This document shows positions 34,972 to 43,381 of a stretch of DNA of 64,000 bases, piece after piece. Position 1 is the first letter of the stretch. Every line of letters begins with the position of its first letter. The notes below the pieces were generated by a model that was not told where the DNA came from, did not search any database, and saw only the letters and a program-made list of their open reading frames with translations. The position numbers and the translations under genes are program-made. Source of the DNA: Mangrovicella endophytica (lineage in GTDB: Bacteria > Pseudomonadota > Alphaproteobacteria > Rhizobiales > Rhizobiaceae); assembly GCF_002893625.1 (NCBI RefSeq), contig NZ_PKMZ01000002.1, positions 310,001 through 374,000 on the forward strand, in the 5' to 3' direction.

Positions 34972-35363
34972 CTAGAGCCTTTCACGATCAGATGGAGGCG
35001 GTTCTGTTTCTCCGGTGGCGAGGCGATCCGGCAGGAGAGACGTGCCGGTCGATGCTGGTGCATCGGCCAAGCGGCTCGACGAATCGGGCGCCCGCCGACG
35101 GGAAGCCCTGCCCGCCTGTTTGCCTTCGGCAAACGGCAGACAGGATAAACCCGTCGATCATCTCCACCGCGCCTTGGCGCGGGATGATCGATGGGCCGGG
35201 TGAATTCGGGACAATTCCATCGGGCTTCGTCTCGGCCGTAGCCCGCTACGACCTTCACCGTTCCGGGGCGAGCCACGGGTCTCGCCCGTCCTTCGGACCC
35301 CCTCGACCTTGATCCCAAATTCCCTCCGGCAGAACGCTTCCAGCTGACCGTGAAAGGCTCTAG
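34972..35363. repeat. 392-bp non-coding element with terminal inverted repeats
   Basis: The ends CTAGAGCCTTTCAC (34972) and GTGAAAGGCTCTAG (to 35363) are exact inverted copies. The similarity continues inward for about 35 bp (34972-35006 against 35330-35363) with three mismatches and one gap. Inside are further hairpins, for example GTTTGCC-TTC-GGCAAAC near 35128 and a stem-loop of GATCATC/GATGATC arms around 35155-35195. No protein is encoded. It resembles the palindromic mosaic elements (RIME/MITE-like) found between genes in rhizobial genomes. Confidence 0.65.
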
Positions 35364-35389
35364 CCGATGCGACCGGGCGGGACCGGGCT

Positions 35390-35815
35390 CTAGCGCCGGT
35401 GGGGCGGCGTCACGTCCCTGGCGAATTCGGCGCGATCCTCGGCGAAGTGCTCCATCATGATGTCCAGGTTGCGCCGGTGCGACTTGAAGAAGACGTCGAA
35501 GACGTCACCGAGCAGAGGCACTGCGCCGACCAGCGCGTCCGCCCCGACATTGCCGGCCATGCGCAGGAGCTTGGAGGCCGGCATCCCCATCTTGCGCGCC
35601 TCGTTGATCATATAGAGGCCGATGAGGCCGCCGGCGGCATCGCCGACGCCGGGGATGAGGCCGATGATGGAATCGGCGCCGAAGCGGATGCCGAGGCCGG
35701 GGACGCGGATCGCCGTATCCATCAGCCGGGCCAGACGCTGCAGACGCTCCAGGCGCCGCAGCCGCTCGTGGCGCGGCATGGCCGTGAACGATCCCGTTGC
35801 AGTCGCGTCTACCAT
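35390..35815 (-). CDS. DUF4112-domain membrane protein
   Basis: 141 residues from ATG 35815 (GGGAGAA 8 nt upstream). LARLMDTAIRVPGLGIRFGA, DSIIGLIPGVGDAAGGLIGLY, GNVGADALVGAVPLLGDVFD and FFKSHRRN are the DUF4112 landmarks. The two glycine-rich hydrophobic stretches probably enter the membrane. Function is unknown across the family. It is divergent from the small membrane protein gene at 35922. Confidence 0.88.
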   Translation of the reverse strand: MVDATATGSFTAMPRHERLRRLERLQRLARLMDTAIRVPGLGIRFGADSIIGLIPGVGDAAGGLIGLYMINEARKMGMPASKLLRMAGNVGADALVGAVPLLGDVFDVFFKSHRRNLDIMMEHFAEDRAEFARDVTPPHRR

Positions 35816-35921
35816 GTTGCCTGTTCTCCCGGCCGTGCTGATCCATCTGAAGAGATGGTGATGCCGCACCGCTGCACCAGAGGCTTGTCCATCTGGAATG
35901 AACGCGCGGAGAGAGATTGAG

Positions 35922-36197
35922 ATGCAGTCGGCCTATCGGCGCCTACCCAAGCTCGTGCGCTTCGTCCTCCGCAACGCGGCGATCGGCATCCTGCTCGGCT
36001 GGGCGGTGGCGGCGATCATCGTCGCGCTCGACATCGGCGGCTTCGGGACGCGGATCGGCAATGCGGAGCAGCCCTATCTTGCGGTGCTGCTGCTTGCCGC
36101 CGGCTTCGGCGTCACCTTCGGCTTTGCCTATATGGCGACCGCCGTCTGGCTGCTGCCGACCGACCAGACCGGCTTCGACGAGACGTTCAGGGACTGA
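35922..36197 (+). CDS. Small two-helix membrane protein, unknown function
   Basis: 91 residues from ATG 35922, preferred over ATG 35898 because GGAGAG lies between the two. Hydrophobic helices at about 22-42 (AAIGILLGWAVAAIIVAL) and 60-85 (AVLLLAAGFGVTFGFAYMAT) are separated by a Gly/Arg loop. A short acidic tail ends in DETFRD. Similar small proteins are common in this order but no function is known to me. It is convergent with the MFS gene. Confidence 0.7.
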   Translation: MQSAYRRLPKLVRFVLRNAAIGILLGWAVAAIIVALDIGGFGTRIGNAEQPYLAVLLLAAGFGVTFGFAYMATAVWLLPTDQTGFDETFRD

Positions 36198-36230
36198 GCG
36201 GCCGGAACAATCCGGCTGCGGGTGACGATC

Positions 36231-37490
36231 TCAGGCGGCCGCCGCCAGTGTCCGCCGGGCGGTGCGCCGGTCGCTGAGGAGCGACAGGAGGAAGACGCCG
36301 AAGCCCGCGACCGCCAGGAGCGCGCCGACCCAGCCGGTGGATTGAAATCCGTAGCCGGCGGCGATGGCGAGACCGCCGAGCCAGGCGCCGAGGGCGTTGG
36401 CGACGTTGAAGGCCGAGTGGTTCAGCGCCGCGGCCAGCGTCTGCGCATCCTCGGCAACGTCCATCAGCCGGGTCTGCAGCGACGGGCCGATGGCGATGCC
36501 GCAGCCGACCAGGAACACGCAGAGGCACAGCATCACTGGGTTCGACGCCGTCAGCCAGAGGACGGTCATGACAGCGGCGTCCCAGATCAGCACGCCGCCG
36601 ATGGTGCGCATCAAAGCGCGATCGGCGAGCCAGGCGCCGACGAGATTGCCGGTGATGGCGCCGGCGCCGAAGATCGCCATGATGATCGGCACGGCCGTCT
36701 CCGGCATCCGGGCGACCAGCGTCGCGGTGGAGGCGACATAAGTGAAGACGGAGAACAGGCCGCCGAAGCCGATCGAGGCGATGCCGAGCGTGTACCAGAC
36801 CTGCTTGCGGCGGAAGGCGCCGAGCTCGCGCAAGGGGCTTGCGCCCACATGCGGCTTGTCGGCCGGCAGGAAGGCGGCGATCAGCACGGCGGTGAGGATG
36901 CCGAGCGCGCCGACAAGCGCGAAGGTCACGCGCCACGAGACGATCTGACCGAGCCAGGAGGCGAGCGGCGTGCCGATCAGGATCGATACGCTGAGACCGA
37001 GCATGACGCGGCCGACGGCCTTGGCGCGGTTGTGCGGCTCCTGCATGGAGGCGGCGACAAGGGCCGCGACGCCGAAATAGGCGCCGTGCGGCAGGCCGGT
37101 GAGGAAGCGCAGCAGCGTGAAGGACGCAAAGCCTGGCGCGATGGCGCTGACGATGTTGCCGAGCGCGAAGATCGACATCAGGAGGAGCAGCAGTTGCCGG
37201 CGCGCCAGCCTGGCGGCGCAGACGGCAATCACCGGGGCGCCGACCACGACGCCCACGGCATAGGCGCTGATGACATAGCCGGCCTGCGGCATCGTGACGG
37301 CGAAGTCGCGCGCGACATCCGGCAGCATGCCCATGATGGCGAACTCGCCGGTGCCGATGCCGAAGCTGCCGACGGCGAGGGCGAATTCGATCAGCGCGAT
37401 GGTGAGGAACGGCAGACGCGTCGCGGGCTCCGGCGGCAGCGTCTCGACATGCGCTTCCGTCAGGATGGTCTCGGCGGTGGTGTCGGACAT
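36231..37490 (-). CDS. MFS transporter, AraJ/YdhP-like DHA1 exporter
   Basis: 419 residues with twelve predicted helices. LAVGSFGIGTGEFAIMGMLP in helix 1 and YVISAYAVGVVVGAPVIAV in helix 2, with ARRQLLLLLMSIFALGNIVS after the A-loop, are typical of the AraJ/YdhP/arabinose-efflux branch of the DHA1 family. Such proteins export sugars, purine analogues or drugs by proton antiport. No regulator lies beside it. The substrate is unknown. Confidence 0.9.
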   Translation of the reverse strand: MSDTTAETILTEAHVETLPPEPATRLPFLTIALIEFALAVGSFGIGTGEFAIMGMLPDVARDFAVTMPQAGYVISAYAVGVVVGAPVIAVCAARLARRQLLLLLMSIFALGNIVSAIAPGFASFTLLRFLTGLPHGAYFGVAALVAASMQEPHNRAKAVGRVMLGLSVSILIGTPLASWLGQIVSWRVTFALVGALGILTAVLIAAFLPADKPHVGASPLRELGAFRRKQVWYTLGIASIGFGGLFSVFTYVASTATLVARMPETAVPIIMAIFGAGAITGNLVGAWLADRALMRTIGGVLIWDAAVMTVLWLTASNPVMLCLCVFLVGCGIAIGPSLQTRLMDVAEDAQTLAAALNHSAFNVANALGAWLGGLAIAAGYGFQSTGWVGALLAVAGFGVFLLSLLSDRRTARRTLAAAA

Positions 37491-37704
37491 GGCTGCGGCG
37501 CTTCTTTTGTCCGGCGCGGCGCCGGCATTGCGATGATCACGGAGCAGCGCAAACGGCGGGGCCGGGGACTGCCTCCGGTCGGGAGGCGTCAGTCCGCGAG
37601 TGCCATGGCTGTGTTCGAGCGCGAAGCGGCCTGTCTACCGGCTTTTGCTGCAGCGCACCAGCATCGATGCGCAAACAGACCGTCCGCTATCGGGGAATGC
37701 TGCC

Positions 37705-38889
37705 TCAGAGGGCGGACAGAAGCTCGCCCGTCGGCCAGCCATCGGCGGGGAGCCCGCGCTTCTGCTGCTCCTGGCGGACGGCGGCTCGCGTGTTCTCGCC
37801 GATAATGCCGTCGATGCCGCCGACATCGTAGCCCTTGTCGGTCAGCTTCTGCTGCAGCGACTTGGTTTCCTCGACATTGAGGCCCGGCTGGGGGTTGCCC
37901 ATGTCGACGGGCCCGGCGCCGTCGAGCCGGGTGGCGAAATAGGCGGCGGTCAGCGAATAGACCAGCGACTTGTTCCAGCCGAGATAGATATCGAAGTTCG
38001 GGAAGGCGAGGAAGGCCGGGCCGCCGCGTCCCATCGGCAGGACGAGCGAGGCCTGCATGGCGTCGCTCTCCAAGGGCGAGCCGTCCGCCTTGGTGACGCC
38101 GAGTTCAGCAAAGGCACTCCGGGGCTCCTTGCTGACGAGCGCGGCGCGCTCCCAGGGGAAGTTCGAGGGCACGCGGACGGCCTCCAGCCACGGCTCGCCG
38201 GCGCGCCAGCCGAGCGACTGGATGTATTTGCCGGTGGTGACGAGAACGTCCGGCACGTCCTTGCGCAGGTCGACACGGCCGTTGCCGTCGGCATCGGTGC
38301 CGAACTTGATGTATTCCTCCGGCAGGAGCTGGGTCTGGCCGAGCTCGCCGGCCCAGGCCCCCTTCATCTGCGACGGCTCGAGGTCGCCGCGGCCGACCAA
38401 ATCGATCGCCGCGATGAGGTGGGCGCGGAAGAGATCCGGCCGCCGGCAGTCATGGGCGAGCGTCGCGAGGGCGGGGAGCGTCTCGAAATCGCCGAGGACG
38501 GCGCCGTAGTCAGTCTCAAGGCCCCAGAAGCTCGCGATCACCGGGCCGGGGACGCCGGTCTCGGCCTCCACGGTGGAGAAGGTCGATGCGTATTTTTCCA
38601 GATTCGCCTTGCCCTGCTTCAGCCGATAGCCGCTGATCATGCGTGAGGCGAATTGCTGCCAGTTCTGCGCGAAGACACCCTGCGCGCGGTCGCGCTGCAG
38701 CACCTTCTCGTCGATGCGCATGGTGCGAACAGCCGTGTCGACGGCGTCCCGGGCAAGGCCCTTGGCGAGGGCCTCCTGGCGCACTCCGTCGAGGAAGGCC
38801 GCGAAGTCGCCGCCGCATTGCTGCGCGAACGCGGCAGGCGCGCCAGTGAGGAGGCAGGCGAGGGCGATGGCGATGCGGCGGCCGGCCAT
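37705..38889 (-). CDS. Lytic murein transglycosylase (MltB-type) with peptidoglycan-binding domain
   Basis: 394 residues from ATG 38889; an upstream TTG at 38925 is less likely. The signal peptide ends near AAFA-QQ. The SLT_2/MltB catalytic domain has the Glu in SFWGLETDYGAVLGD and the supporting segments GAWAGELGQTQLLPEEY and NFDIYLGWNKSLVYSLTAAY. The last 60 residues form a PG_binding_1 domain (VEETKSLQQKLTDKGYDVGG). It cleaves glycan strands to anhydro-muropeptides in the periplasm. It starts a run of cell-wall hydrolase genes before rnpB. Confidence 0.9.
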   Translation of the reverse strand: MAGRRIAIALACLLTGAPAAFAQQCGGDFAAFLDGVRQEALAKGLARDAVDTAVRTMRIDEKVLQRDRAQGVFAQNWQQFASRMISGYRLKQGKANLEKYASTFSTVEAETGVPGPVIASFWGLETDYGAVLGDFETLPALATLAHDCRRPDLFRAHLIAAIDLVGRGDLEPSQMKGAWAGELGQTQLLPEEYIKFGTDADGNGRVDLRKDVPDVLVTTGKYIQSLGWRAGEPWLEAVRVPSNFPWERAALVSKEPRSAFAELGVTKADGSPLESDAMQASLVLPMGRGGPAFLAFPNFDIYLGWNKSLVYSLTAAYFATRLDGAGPVDMGNPQPGLNVEETKSLQQKLTDKGYDVGGIDGIIGENTRAAVRQEQQKRGLPADGWPTGELLSAL

Positions 38890-38995
38890 GGGCAGTCCAA
38901 TCTCAGACGTCTTAACGAGCGCCAAGCGTTAGGACGTCGCCCTTAACGGGGCAAGATGGCGCTTTCTGGATCGGCCTTTCAGGGTTGGCAGACGC

Positions 38996-39766
38996 CTAAC
39001 GCGCCCGGCGCGCCTTCAGCCACTTCACCCAGTCGGCCTTGGACCCGGCAAAGGCGTTGCGGTCGACCTCGCCCTTGACGCCCGGCACGGTGCCTGTGGC
39101 GGTCCACTGCCAGAAGCGGAAGCGGCGGGACTGGTAGACGTTGTCCGGATGGTCGGCGACGGCGCGCACCCAGAACTCGTAGTTTGGCAGGGTGCCGACC
39201 ATGCGGTCGCGATGGACGTCGATCGGCACATACAGGATCGGCTTGACGCCGTAATGGCTCTCCACCGTGTCGAGGAAGTCCTTGACCTCGCGCAGGAGCT
39301 CGTCGCGCGGCGGACGCTTGGTGCAGGTCGGCGAGTCCGGGGTCCATTCGACGTCGAGCACCGGCGGCAGCGCCGCCGCGTCGCGCGGGACGTTGGCGAT
39401 GAACCACTTGGCCTGCTCGCGCCCGGAGCGGCAGTGGTAGAAGAAGTGGTAGGCGCCGCGCGGCACGCCCGCCGCGCCTGCCGCGTTCCAGTTCTCGGCG
39501 AACTTGGAATCGACGCGGTCGCCGCCTTCCGTCGCCTTCAGCCAGGCGAAGGCAACGCCGCCGTCACGGGCGGCGGACCAGTCGACGTCGCCCTGGTACT
39601 TGGAGAGATCGATGCCCTGCACCGGATAGTGCAGCGCTCGTTCCACCGCGAGGTTCGACAGGCCGAGATCATCGGCGTCGAGCGCTGTGCTGCGGCAGCC
39701 GGCCACCATCAGGAGACCTGCAAGCAGCACCGCCACCGGCGCCGCGAGGCGAAAGCGATCCGTCAT
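38996..39766 (-). CDS. GH25 lysozyme-family lipoprotein
   Basis: 256 residues from ATG 39766 (AAGGTG 8 nt upstream). The lipobox is LMVAGC with Cys at about 24, so it is probably lipid-anchored in the outer membrane. The GH25 fold has GIDLSKYQGDVDW with the first acid, AWLKATEGG, GAYHFFYHC, the catalytic DxE pair in LDVEWTP, and FWQWTATG. GH25 enzymes cleave muramyl bonds. In Gram-negatives they occur in phages and as rare chromosomal lipoproteins, and no phage genes are nearby. Confidence 0.88.
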   Translation of the reverse strand: MTDRFRLAAPVAVLLAGLLMVAGCRSTALDADDLGLSNLAVERALHYPVQGIDLSKYQGDVDWSAARDGGVAFAWLKATEGGDRVDSKFAENWNAAGAAGVPRGAYHFFYHCRSGREQAKWFIANVPRDAAALPPVLDVEWTPDSPTCTKRPPRDELLREVKDFLDTVESHYGVKPILYVPIDVHRDRMVGTLPNYEFWVRAVADHPDNVYQSRRFRFWQWTATGTVPGVKGEVDRNAFAGSKADWVKWLKARRAR

Positions 39767-40021
39767 CGGCAGCGCACCTTGTCTGTCCATCAGAACGGCT
39801 GGCTAGAGGAACAGGCTTGAGTGACGCTGACCGTGGGCAGAAAGGCGTCGCCACCGCAATGCATCACGCCGCTCCGGACTGGTATAGATGCGCTTTGCAA
39901 CTTATTACCGTGCTGCGGGGAGCGGAGGATCAGTCCTCCTTGAAACCATTTCGGGACCCCCTAAGTCGGCACACACTGGCCGCGCCCGCAAGGGCTCCGG
40001 TCTCAACAAAGAGGTATTGGG

Positions 40022-40216
40022 ATGAGAAAGATTTCCTTGGCGCTCGGCACGTCCGCTCTGCTGCTGCTCGCAGCCTGCGGCGACAGCGAGACGACGTCGA
40101 CCACGACCACGACGACCAGCGAGCCTGCTGCGTCGGGCTCGACCACCACGACGCCGCCGGCCACCACCACGACCACGCCGGGCACCAGCAGCACGACGAC
40201 GACGACCAACCCGTAA
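40022..40216 (+). CDS. Thr/Ser-rich mini-lipoprotein
   Basis: 64 residues with a good ribosome site (AGAGGT). The signal sequence ends in LLLLAAC, a clear lipobox (Cys19). The mature part is almost only Thr, Ser, Pro, Gly and Ala, written with ACC/ACG/ACT codons, so the DNA is a simple repeat. It has no fold and is best seen as a flexible surface tether or a rapidly changing small lipoprotein. An upstream hairpin (GGAGGA/TCCTCC, 39924-39939) lies in the 5' region. Confidence 0.7.
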   Translation: MRKISLALGTSALLLLAACGDSETTSTTTTTTSEPAASGSTTTTPPATTTTTPGTSSTTTTTNP

Positions 40217-40232
40217 GTCGCGTTCTCATCCA

Positions 40233-40271
40233 GGGTCCAAGCTCGCGGCGATGCGCTGCGGGCTTGGACCC
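40233..40271. terminator. Hairpin after the mini-lipoprotein gene
   Basis: GGGTCCAAGC (40233-40242) and GCTTGGACCC (40262-40271) form a perfect 10-bp stem with a 19-nt loop, 17 bp after the stop codon. No T run follows, so it may be a stability element or a weak terminator. Confidence 0.5.
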
Positions 40272-40394
40272 ATCCACAGAAGCACCCGGCCGCATCCTCC
40301 TGCGGCATAGCCAGAGCGGGCTTGGCCTCGCGCTGATGATCGCTATGATCCGCGCGCTTCGAGACCAGCGAAGCAGTCAAGCCGCGGCAACCAG

Positions 40395-41108
40395 ATGAAA
40401 TTCCTGTCCAGTCTCTCCGCGCTGTTCAGCGCGCTGCCCTCCGGCAGCCGTGCAACGCTCGACGCGCTGATCGAAGGCGTGAGGACGCTGTTCTCCGGCG
40501 ATCGCCAGACGCGTCGCGGCGTGGCCTTTTCCGTCGCGATGATCGCCCTGTCGGCCAAGATGGCGAAGGCCGACGGCATCGTCACCCCCGAGGAGGTCAC
40601 GGCCTTCCAGCAGATCTTCCACATTCCGGCGGAGGAGATGCGCAACGTCTTCCGCCTCTACGACCTCGCCAAGAAGGACACGGCCGGCTTCGACAGCTAC
40701 GCCTCCCGGCTGGCCGGCCTCTGCCAGGACTCGGCTGGCGACTGCACGCTGCTTGCCGACGTGCTCGACGGGCTGTTCCATATCGCCAAGGCGGACGGGG
40801 TGGTGCATGAGCGCGAACTCGTCTTCCTGGAGGAGATCGCCGGCATCTTCGGCCTCAGCGAGGGCGAGTTCGACAAGATCCGCCTGCGCCATGTCGCCGG
40901 CGCGGCCAATCCGTATCTCGTTCTCGGGCTCGAGGGCGAGCCGACGCCGGAGGCGGCGCGGCAGCGCTATCTGGAGCTGGTGCGCGAGAACCACCCGGAC
41001 CGGCTGGCCGCCCGCGGCGTGCCGGACGAGTTCCTGCTGATCGCCACCGAACGCATGAAGGCGATCAACGCGGCCTATGCGTCGATCTCGGGCAAGAGCG
41101 CGGCGTGA
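40395..41108 (+). CDS. TerB-like/DnaJ-domain protein (DjlA-type)
   Basis: 237 residues. A helical TerB-like domain (about 40-165) has repeated AKADGIVTPEEV and AKADGVVHERELVFL acidic motifs. The C-terminal J domain (about 175-235) has the HPD tripeptide in VRENHPDRLAA. This is the DjlA layout without the N-terminal membrane helix. It would act as a DnaK co-chaperone. It overlaps the amidase gene start by 4 nt, so the two are cotranslated. Confidence 0.9.
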   Translation: MKFLSSLSALFSALPSGSRATLDALIEGVRTLFSGDRQTRRGVAFSVAMIALSAKMAKADGIVTPEEVTAFQQIFHIPAEEMRNVFRLYDLAKKDTAGFDSYASRLAGLCQDSAGDCTLLADVLDGLFHIAKADGVVHERELVFLEEIAGIFGLSEGEFDKIRLRHVAGAANPYLVLGLEGEPTPEAARQRYLELVRENHPDRLAARGVPDEFLLIATERMKAINAAYASISGKSAA

Positions 41109-41875
41109 AGGCGGATAGCGAACTCGCCGGGCTCGTGCAGCCGTCGCCGAACCATGGCGAGCGGCGCAGCGGCGTTACCGAGCCGGACATGCTGATCCTC
41201 CACTATACCGGCATGGAAGACGGCGAGATGGCGCTGCGCTGGCTCTGCTCGGAACGCAGCGAGGTGTCCTGCCACTATCTCGTCCACGAGGACGGGCGCA
41301 TCGTGCAGCTGGTGCCGGAGGCGCTGCGGGCCTGGCATGCCGGGGCCGGCAGCTGGAAGGGGCAGGCCGACATCAATTCGCGATCGATCGGGATCGAGAT
41401 CGTCAATCCGGGCCACGACAATGGCTATCGCCCCTTTCCGGAGCCGCAGATCGCGGCCGTGATCGCCCTCTGCCAAGACATCCTTGCCCGCCGTTCCATC
41501 CCGGCCGAACGGGTGCTGGCGCATTCGGACGTGGCGCCAAGCCGCAAGATCGATCCGGGCGAGCTGTTTCCGTGGGACCGCCTGCATGCGGCCGGCATCG
41601 GCCACTGGATTCAGCCGGTGCCCCTCGGCGGTGGGCGCTTCATCTCGATGGGCGACAAGGGCGAACCCGTCGTCGCCTATCAGTCGCTGCTCGGCGCCTA
41701 TGGCTACGAGGTCGAGGCGGATGGCCTCTTCGGTGAGGCGACGCGCTTTGCCACGATCGCCTTCCAACGCCATTTCCGCCAGGCCAAGGTGGATGGTGTC
41801 GCCGACCTTTCGACGATCGGAACGCTGCACCGGCTGCTGTCGAGCCTCGATCGCTCGCCCTTCGCGGCCGCCTGA
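41105..41875 (+). CDS. N-acetylmuramoyl-L-alanine amidase, AmpD-type, with peptidoglycan-binding domain
   Basis: 256 residues from GTG 41105, overlapping the previous stop (GTGA). Amidase_2 zinc ligands are His in MLILHYTGM, His in AHSDVAPSRKIDP and the following Asp. HYLVHEDGRIVQLV and IGIEIVNPGHDNGY are also typical. A PG_binding_1 domain occupies about 185-250. There is no signal peptide, as in AmpD, which recycles anhydro-muropeptides in the cytoplasm and can influence beta-lactamase induction. It lies immediately upstream of rnpB. Confidence 0.9.
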   Translation: MKADSELAGLVQPSPNHGERRSGVTEPDMLILHYTGMEDGEMALRWLCSERSEVSCHYLVHEDGRIVQLVPEALRAWHAGAGSWKGQADINSRSIGIEIVNPGHDNGYRPFPEPQIAAVIALCQDILARRSIPAERVLAHSDVAPSRKIDPGELFPWDRLHAAGIGHWIQPVPLGGGRFISMGDKGEPVVAYQSLLGAYGYEVEADGLFGEATRFATIAFQRHFRQAKVDGVADLSTIGTLHRLLSSLDRSPFAAA

Positions 41876-41937
41876 CCGCCGGCCAAGGCGGCCGATGCCA
41901 GCTTGACTTCGCCGGGCGCGGCGGCCACTTAGCCGAC

Positions 41938-42377
41938 GCCAGCCGGCCGGGCGGCCGCTCCCGTCAATTCCCGAAAGGCGACGGGGGAGGAAAGTCCGGG
42001 CTCCACGGAGATACGGTGCCGGATAACGTCCGGCGAGGGAAACCTCAGGGACAGTGCCACAGAAAAGAAACCGCCCCGCCTGCAATGCGGCTCGGCGCCC
42101 GCTCAGGGCATGAGCCGCATTGCCGGCGGGGTAAGGGTGAAACGGTGGGGTAAGAGCCCACCGCGCGACTGGCAACAGGAGCGGCACGGCAAACCCCACC
42201 GGGAGCAAGACCGAATAGGAACGACGCGGGGGAGGGCCTTGCCCTTCGCCAGCCCATCTCCGGGTCAGTCGTTCGGGTGGGTTGCTCGAGGCGGCATGCA
42301 AATGCCGTCCCAGAGGAATGGTCGCCGCGCAGCCCGCAAGGGCTGCCATACAGAACCCGGCTTATAGGCCGGCTGGC
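41938..42377 (+). ncRNA. rnpB: RNase P RNA, bacterial class A
   Basis: The universal cores are present: GGGGAGGAAAGTCCGGGCTC at the 5' side (about 41982) and ACAGAACCCGGCTTATAGGC near the 3' end. GAGGGAAACCTCAGGGACAGTGCCACAGAAA-type sequence lies between them. The ends GCCAGCCGGC (41938-41947) and GCCGGCTGGC (42368-42377) pair perfectly as P1. The RNA is the catalytic part of RNase P, which trims tRNA 5' leaders. Length (440 nt) fits alphaproteobacteria. Open frames drawn through it are shadows. Confidence 0.96.
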
Positions 42378-42397
42378 ACCTTACGCCGGAGCGCCAA

Positions 42398-42418
42398 GCG
42401 CGCAATCTGCGCGTGTTT
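42398..42418 (+). terminator. Possible terminator of rnpB
   Basis: CGCGCA-ATC-TGCGCG is a perfect 6-bp stem, plus one G-U pair, starting 21 bp after the end of rnpB. It is followed by TGTTT. The T run is short, so termination is plausible but not certain. Confidence 0.45.
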
Positions 42419-42419
42419 G

Positions 42420-42934
42420 CAGCGTCTTCTCTACTACCTTTGAGAAGCACTCCCAAGCGAGGGCTCGCCTAGGCTGCCGTTTTTTCGGCGCAATTCTTGC
42501 CGTCGCATGGGACGGACGCTGCAGCGCGAAAAAGCCTCTTCATTTCTCAAGGTTTAGCTCCTCTAGATGACCGCTCATCTATGCTGCATTGCCGTTATCT
42601 ATCATTCAGTGAATAGATCAGGGCGGCGGTAAAAAGCCGTTAATTAATAGCGGGTTAACCATGTGGCGGTAATGTGGTGGACAGCCGGACGCCCGTCCTG
42701 GTGTGGCGCAATCCCATTGACGCCCATAGGGTCCCATGTTATCCCTTTGGTCATCATCAAACGGCCGAAACCGGCCGGTTTTCACGACCATAAATCGCAT
42801 CCCCGTGTGTGTCGGGGGCGGTCGGGCGGGCAGCCATGCTCGTCTTGCCGAGGTGTTCCTGTGCCGGTCGCTTGCTGGGCAAACGGGGGCTGTCATGCAG
42901 TGCGCAGGGAACGGGGAGGCGGGTCTGAATTCGG
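42420..42934. other. Regulatory gap upstream of the dcw cluster
   Basis: 515 bp without a supportable gene. It contains an AT-rich stretch (42540-42665) with the CtrA box described separately, and a GC-rich leader near mraZ. Two GTCGGG blocks 10 bp apart (42811, 42821) resemble the periodic sites bound by MraZ. One long open frame crosses it but lacks coding character and belongs to the rsmH frame further down. Confidence 0.5.
42644..42658. promoter_or_regulatory. CtrA-type box upstream of mraZ
   Basis: TTAA-TAGCGGG-TTAA followed by CC is an exact TTAA-N7-TTAA full site for the cell-cycle regulator CtrA. A further TTAA directly precedes it (42640). It lies 277 bp before mraZ in AT-rich sequence and probably times transcription of the cluster. 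Position and match are seen; binding is inferred. Confidence 0.65.
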
Positions 42935-43381
42935 ATGGAGCCGTTCCTCTCCAACTTTGTGCACAATGTCGACTCCAAGGGACGCGTGTCGGTGCCGGCA
43001 AGCTTCCGGCAGGCGCTCGCCTCGCGGGGCAATCGCGACCTGTATGCGATGCAGTCCATCACCCGGCCTGCGATCGAGGTCGGCGGGCCCGATCTCCTGG
43101 AGCGCTACGAGGCGCAGATGGTCGCCGCGGACCCGTTCGGCGAGACCTATCAGGACCTGGCGCTGCTGGCCTATGGCGACGGCGCCTTCCTGAAGTTCGA
43201 TTCCGAGGGGCGGATTTCCGTGACGGACTTCATCCGGCAGCACACGGGCATCACCGACAAGATCGTGTTCGTCGGCATGAAGCACTTCTTTCAGCTATGG
43301 GAGCCAGCGCGCTTCGAGGCGCAGCGCGCGGCGGCGCGCGCACGCCTGTCAGCGCCGGTTCGCAAGAGTTCACCGGAATGA
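42935..43381 (+). CDS. mraZ: MraZ, transcriptional regulator of the dcw cluster
   Basis: 148 residues. Two AbrB-like repeats are visible, [19 protein letters not shown] at the start and [19 protein letters not shown] in the middle, each with the DxxGR core. MraZ forms ring oligomers that bind spaced repeats upstream of its own gene and tune dcw expression. It is the first gene of the cluster and overlaps rsmH by 4 nt (ATGA). Confidence 0.95.
   Translation: MEPFLSNFVHNVDSKGRVSVPASFRQALASRGNRDLYAMQSITRPAIEVGGPDLLERYEAQMVAADPFGETYQDLALLAYGDGAFLKFDSEGRISVTDFIRQHTGITDKIVFVGMKHFFQLWEPARFEAQRAAARARLSAPVRKSSPE

Noticed and set aside
39924-39939. GGAGGA/TCCTCC hairpin read as a second anti-SD sRNA
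   Set aside because: No terminator or promoter around it; more likely part of the leader of the mini-lipoprotein gene.
42045-42367. Open frames inside rnpB
   Set aside because: The conserved RNase P RNA cores explain the sequence fully; the frames are by-products of GC richness.
42736-43377. Long N-terminal extension of rsmH
   Set aside because: It overlaps all of mraZ in another frame; RsmH homology starts at the ATG overlapping the mraZ stop.
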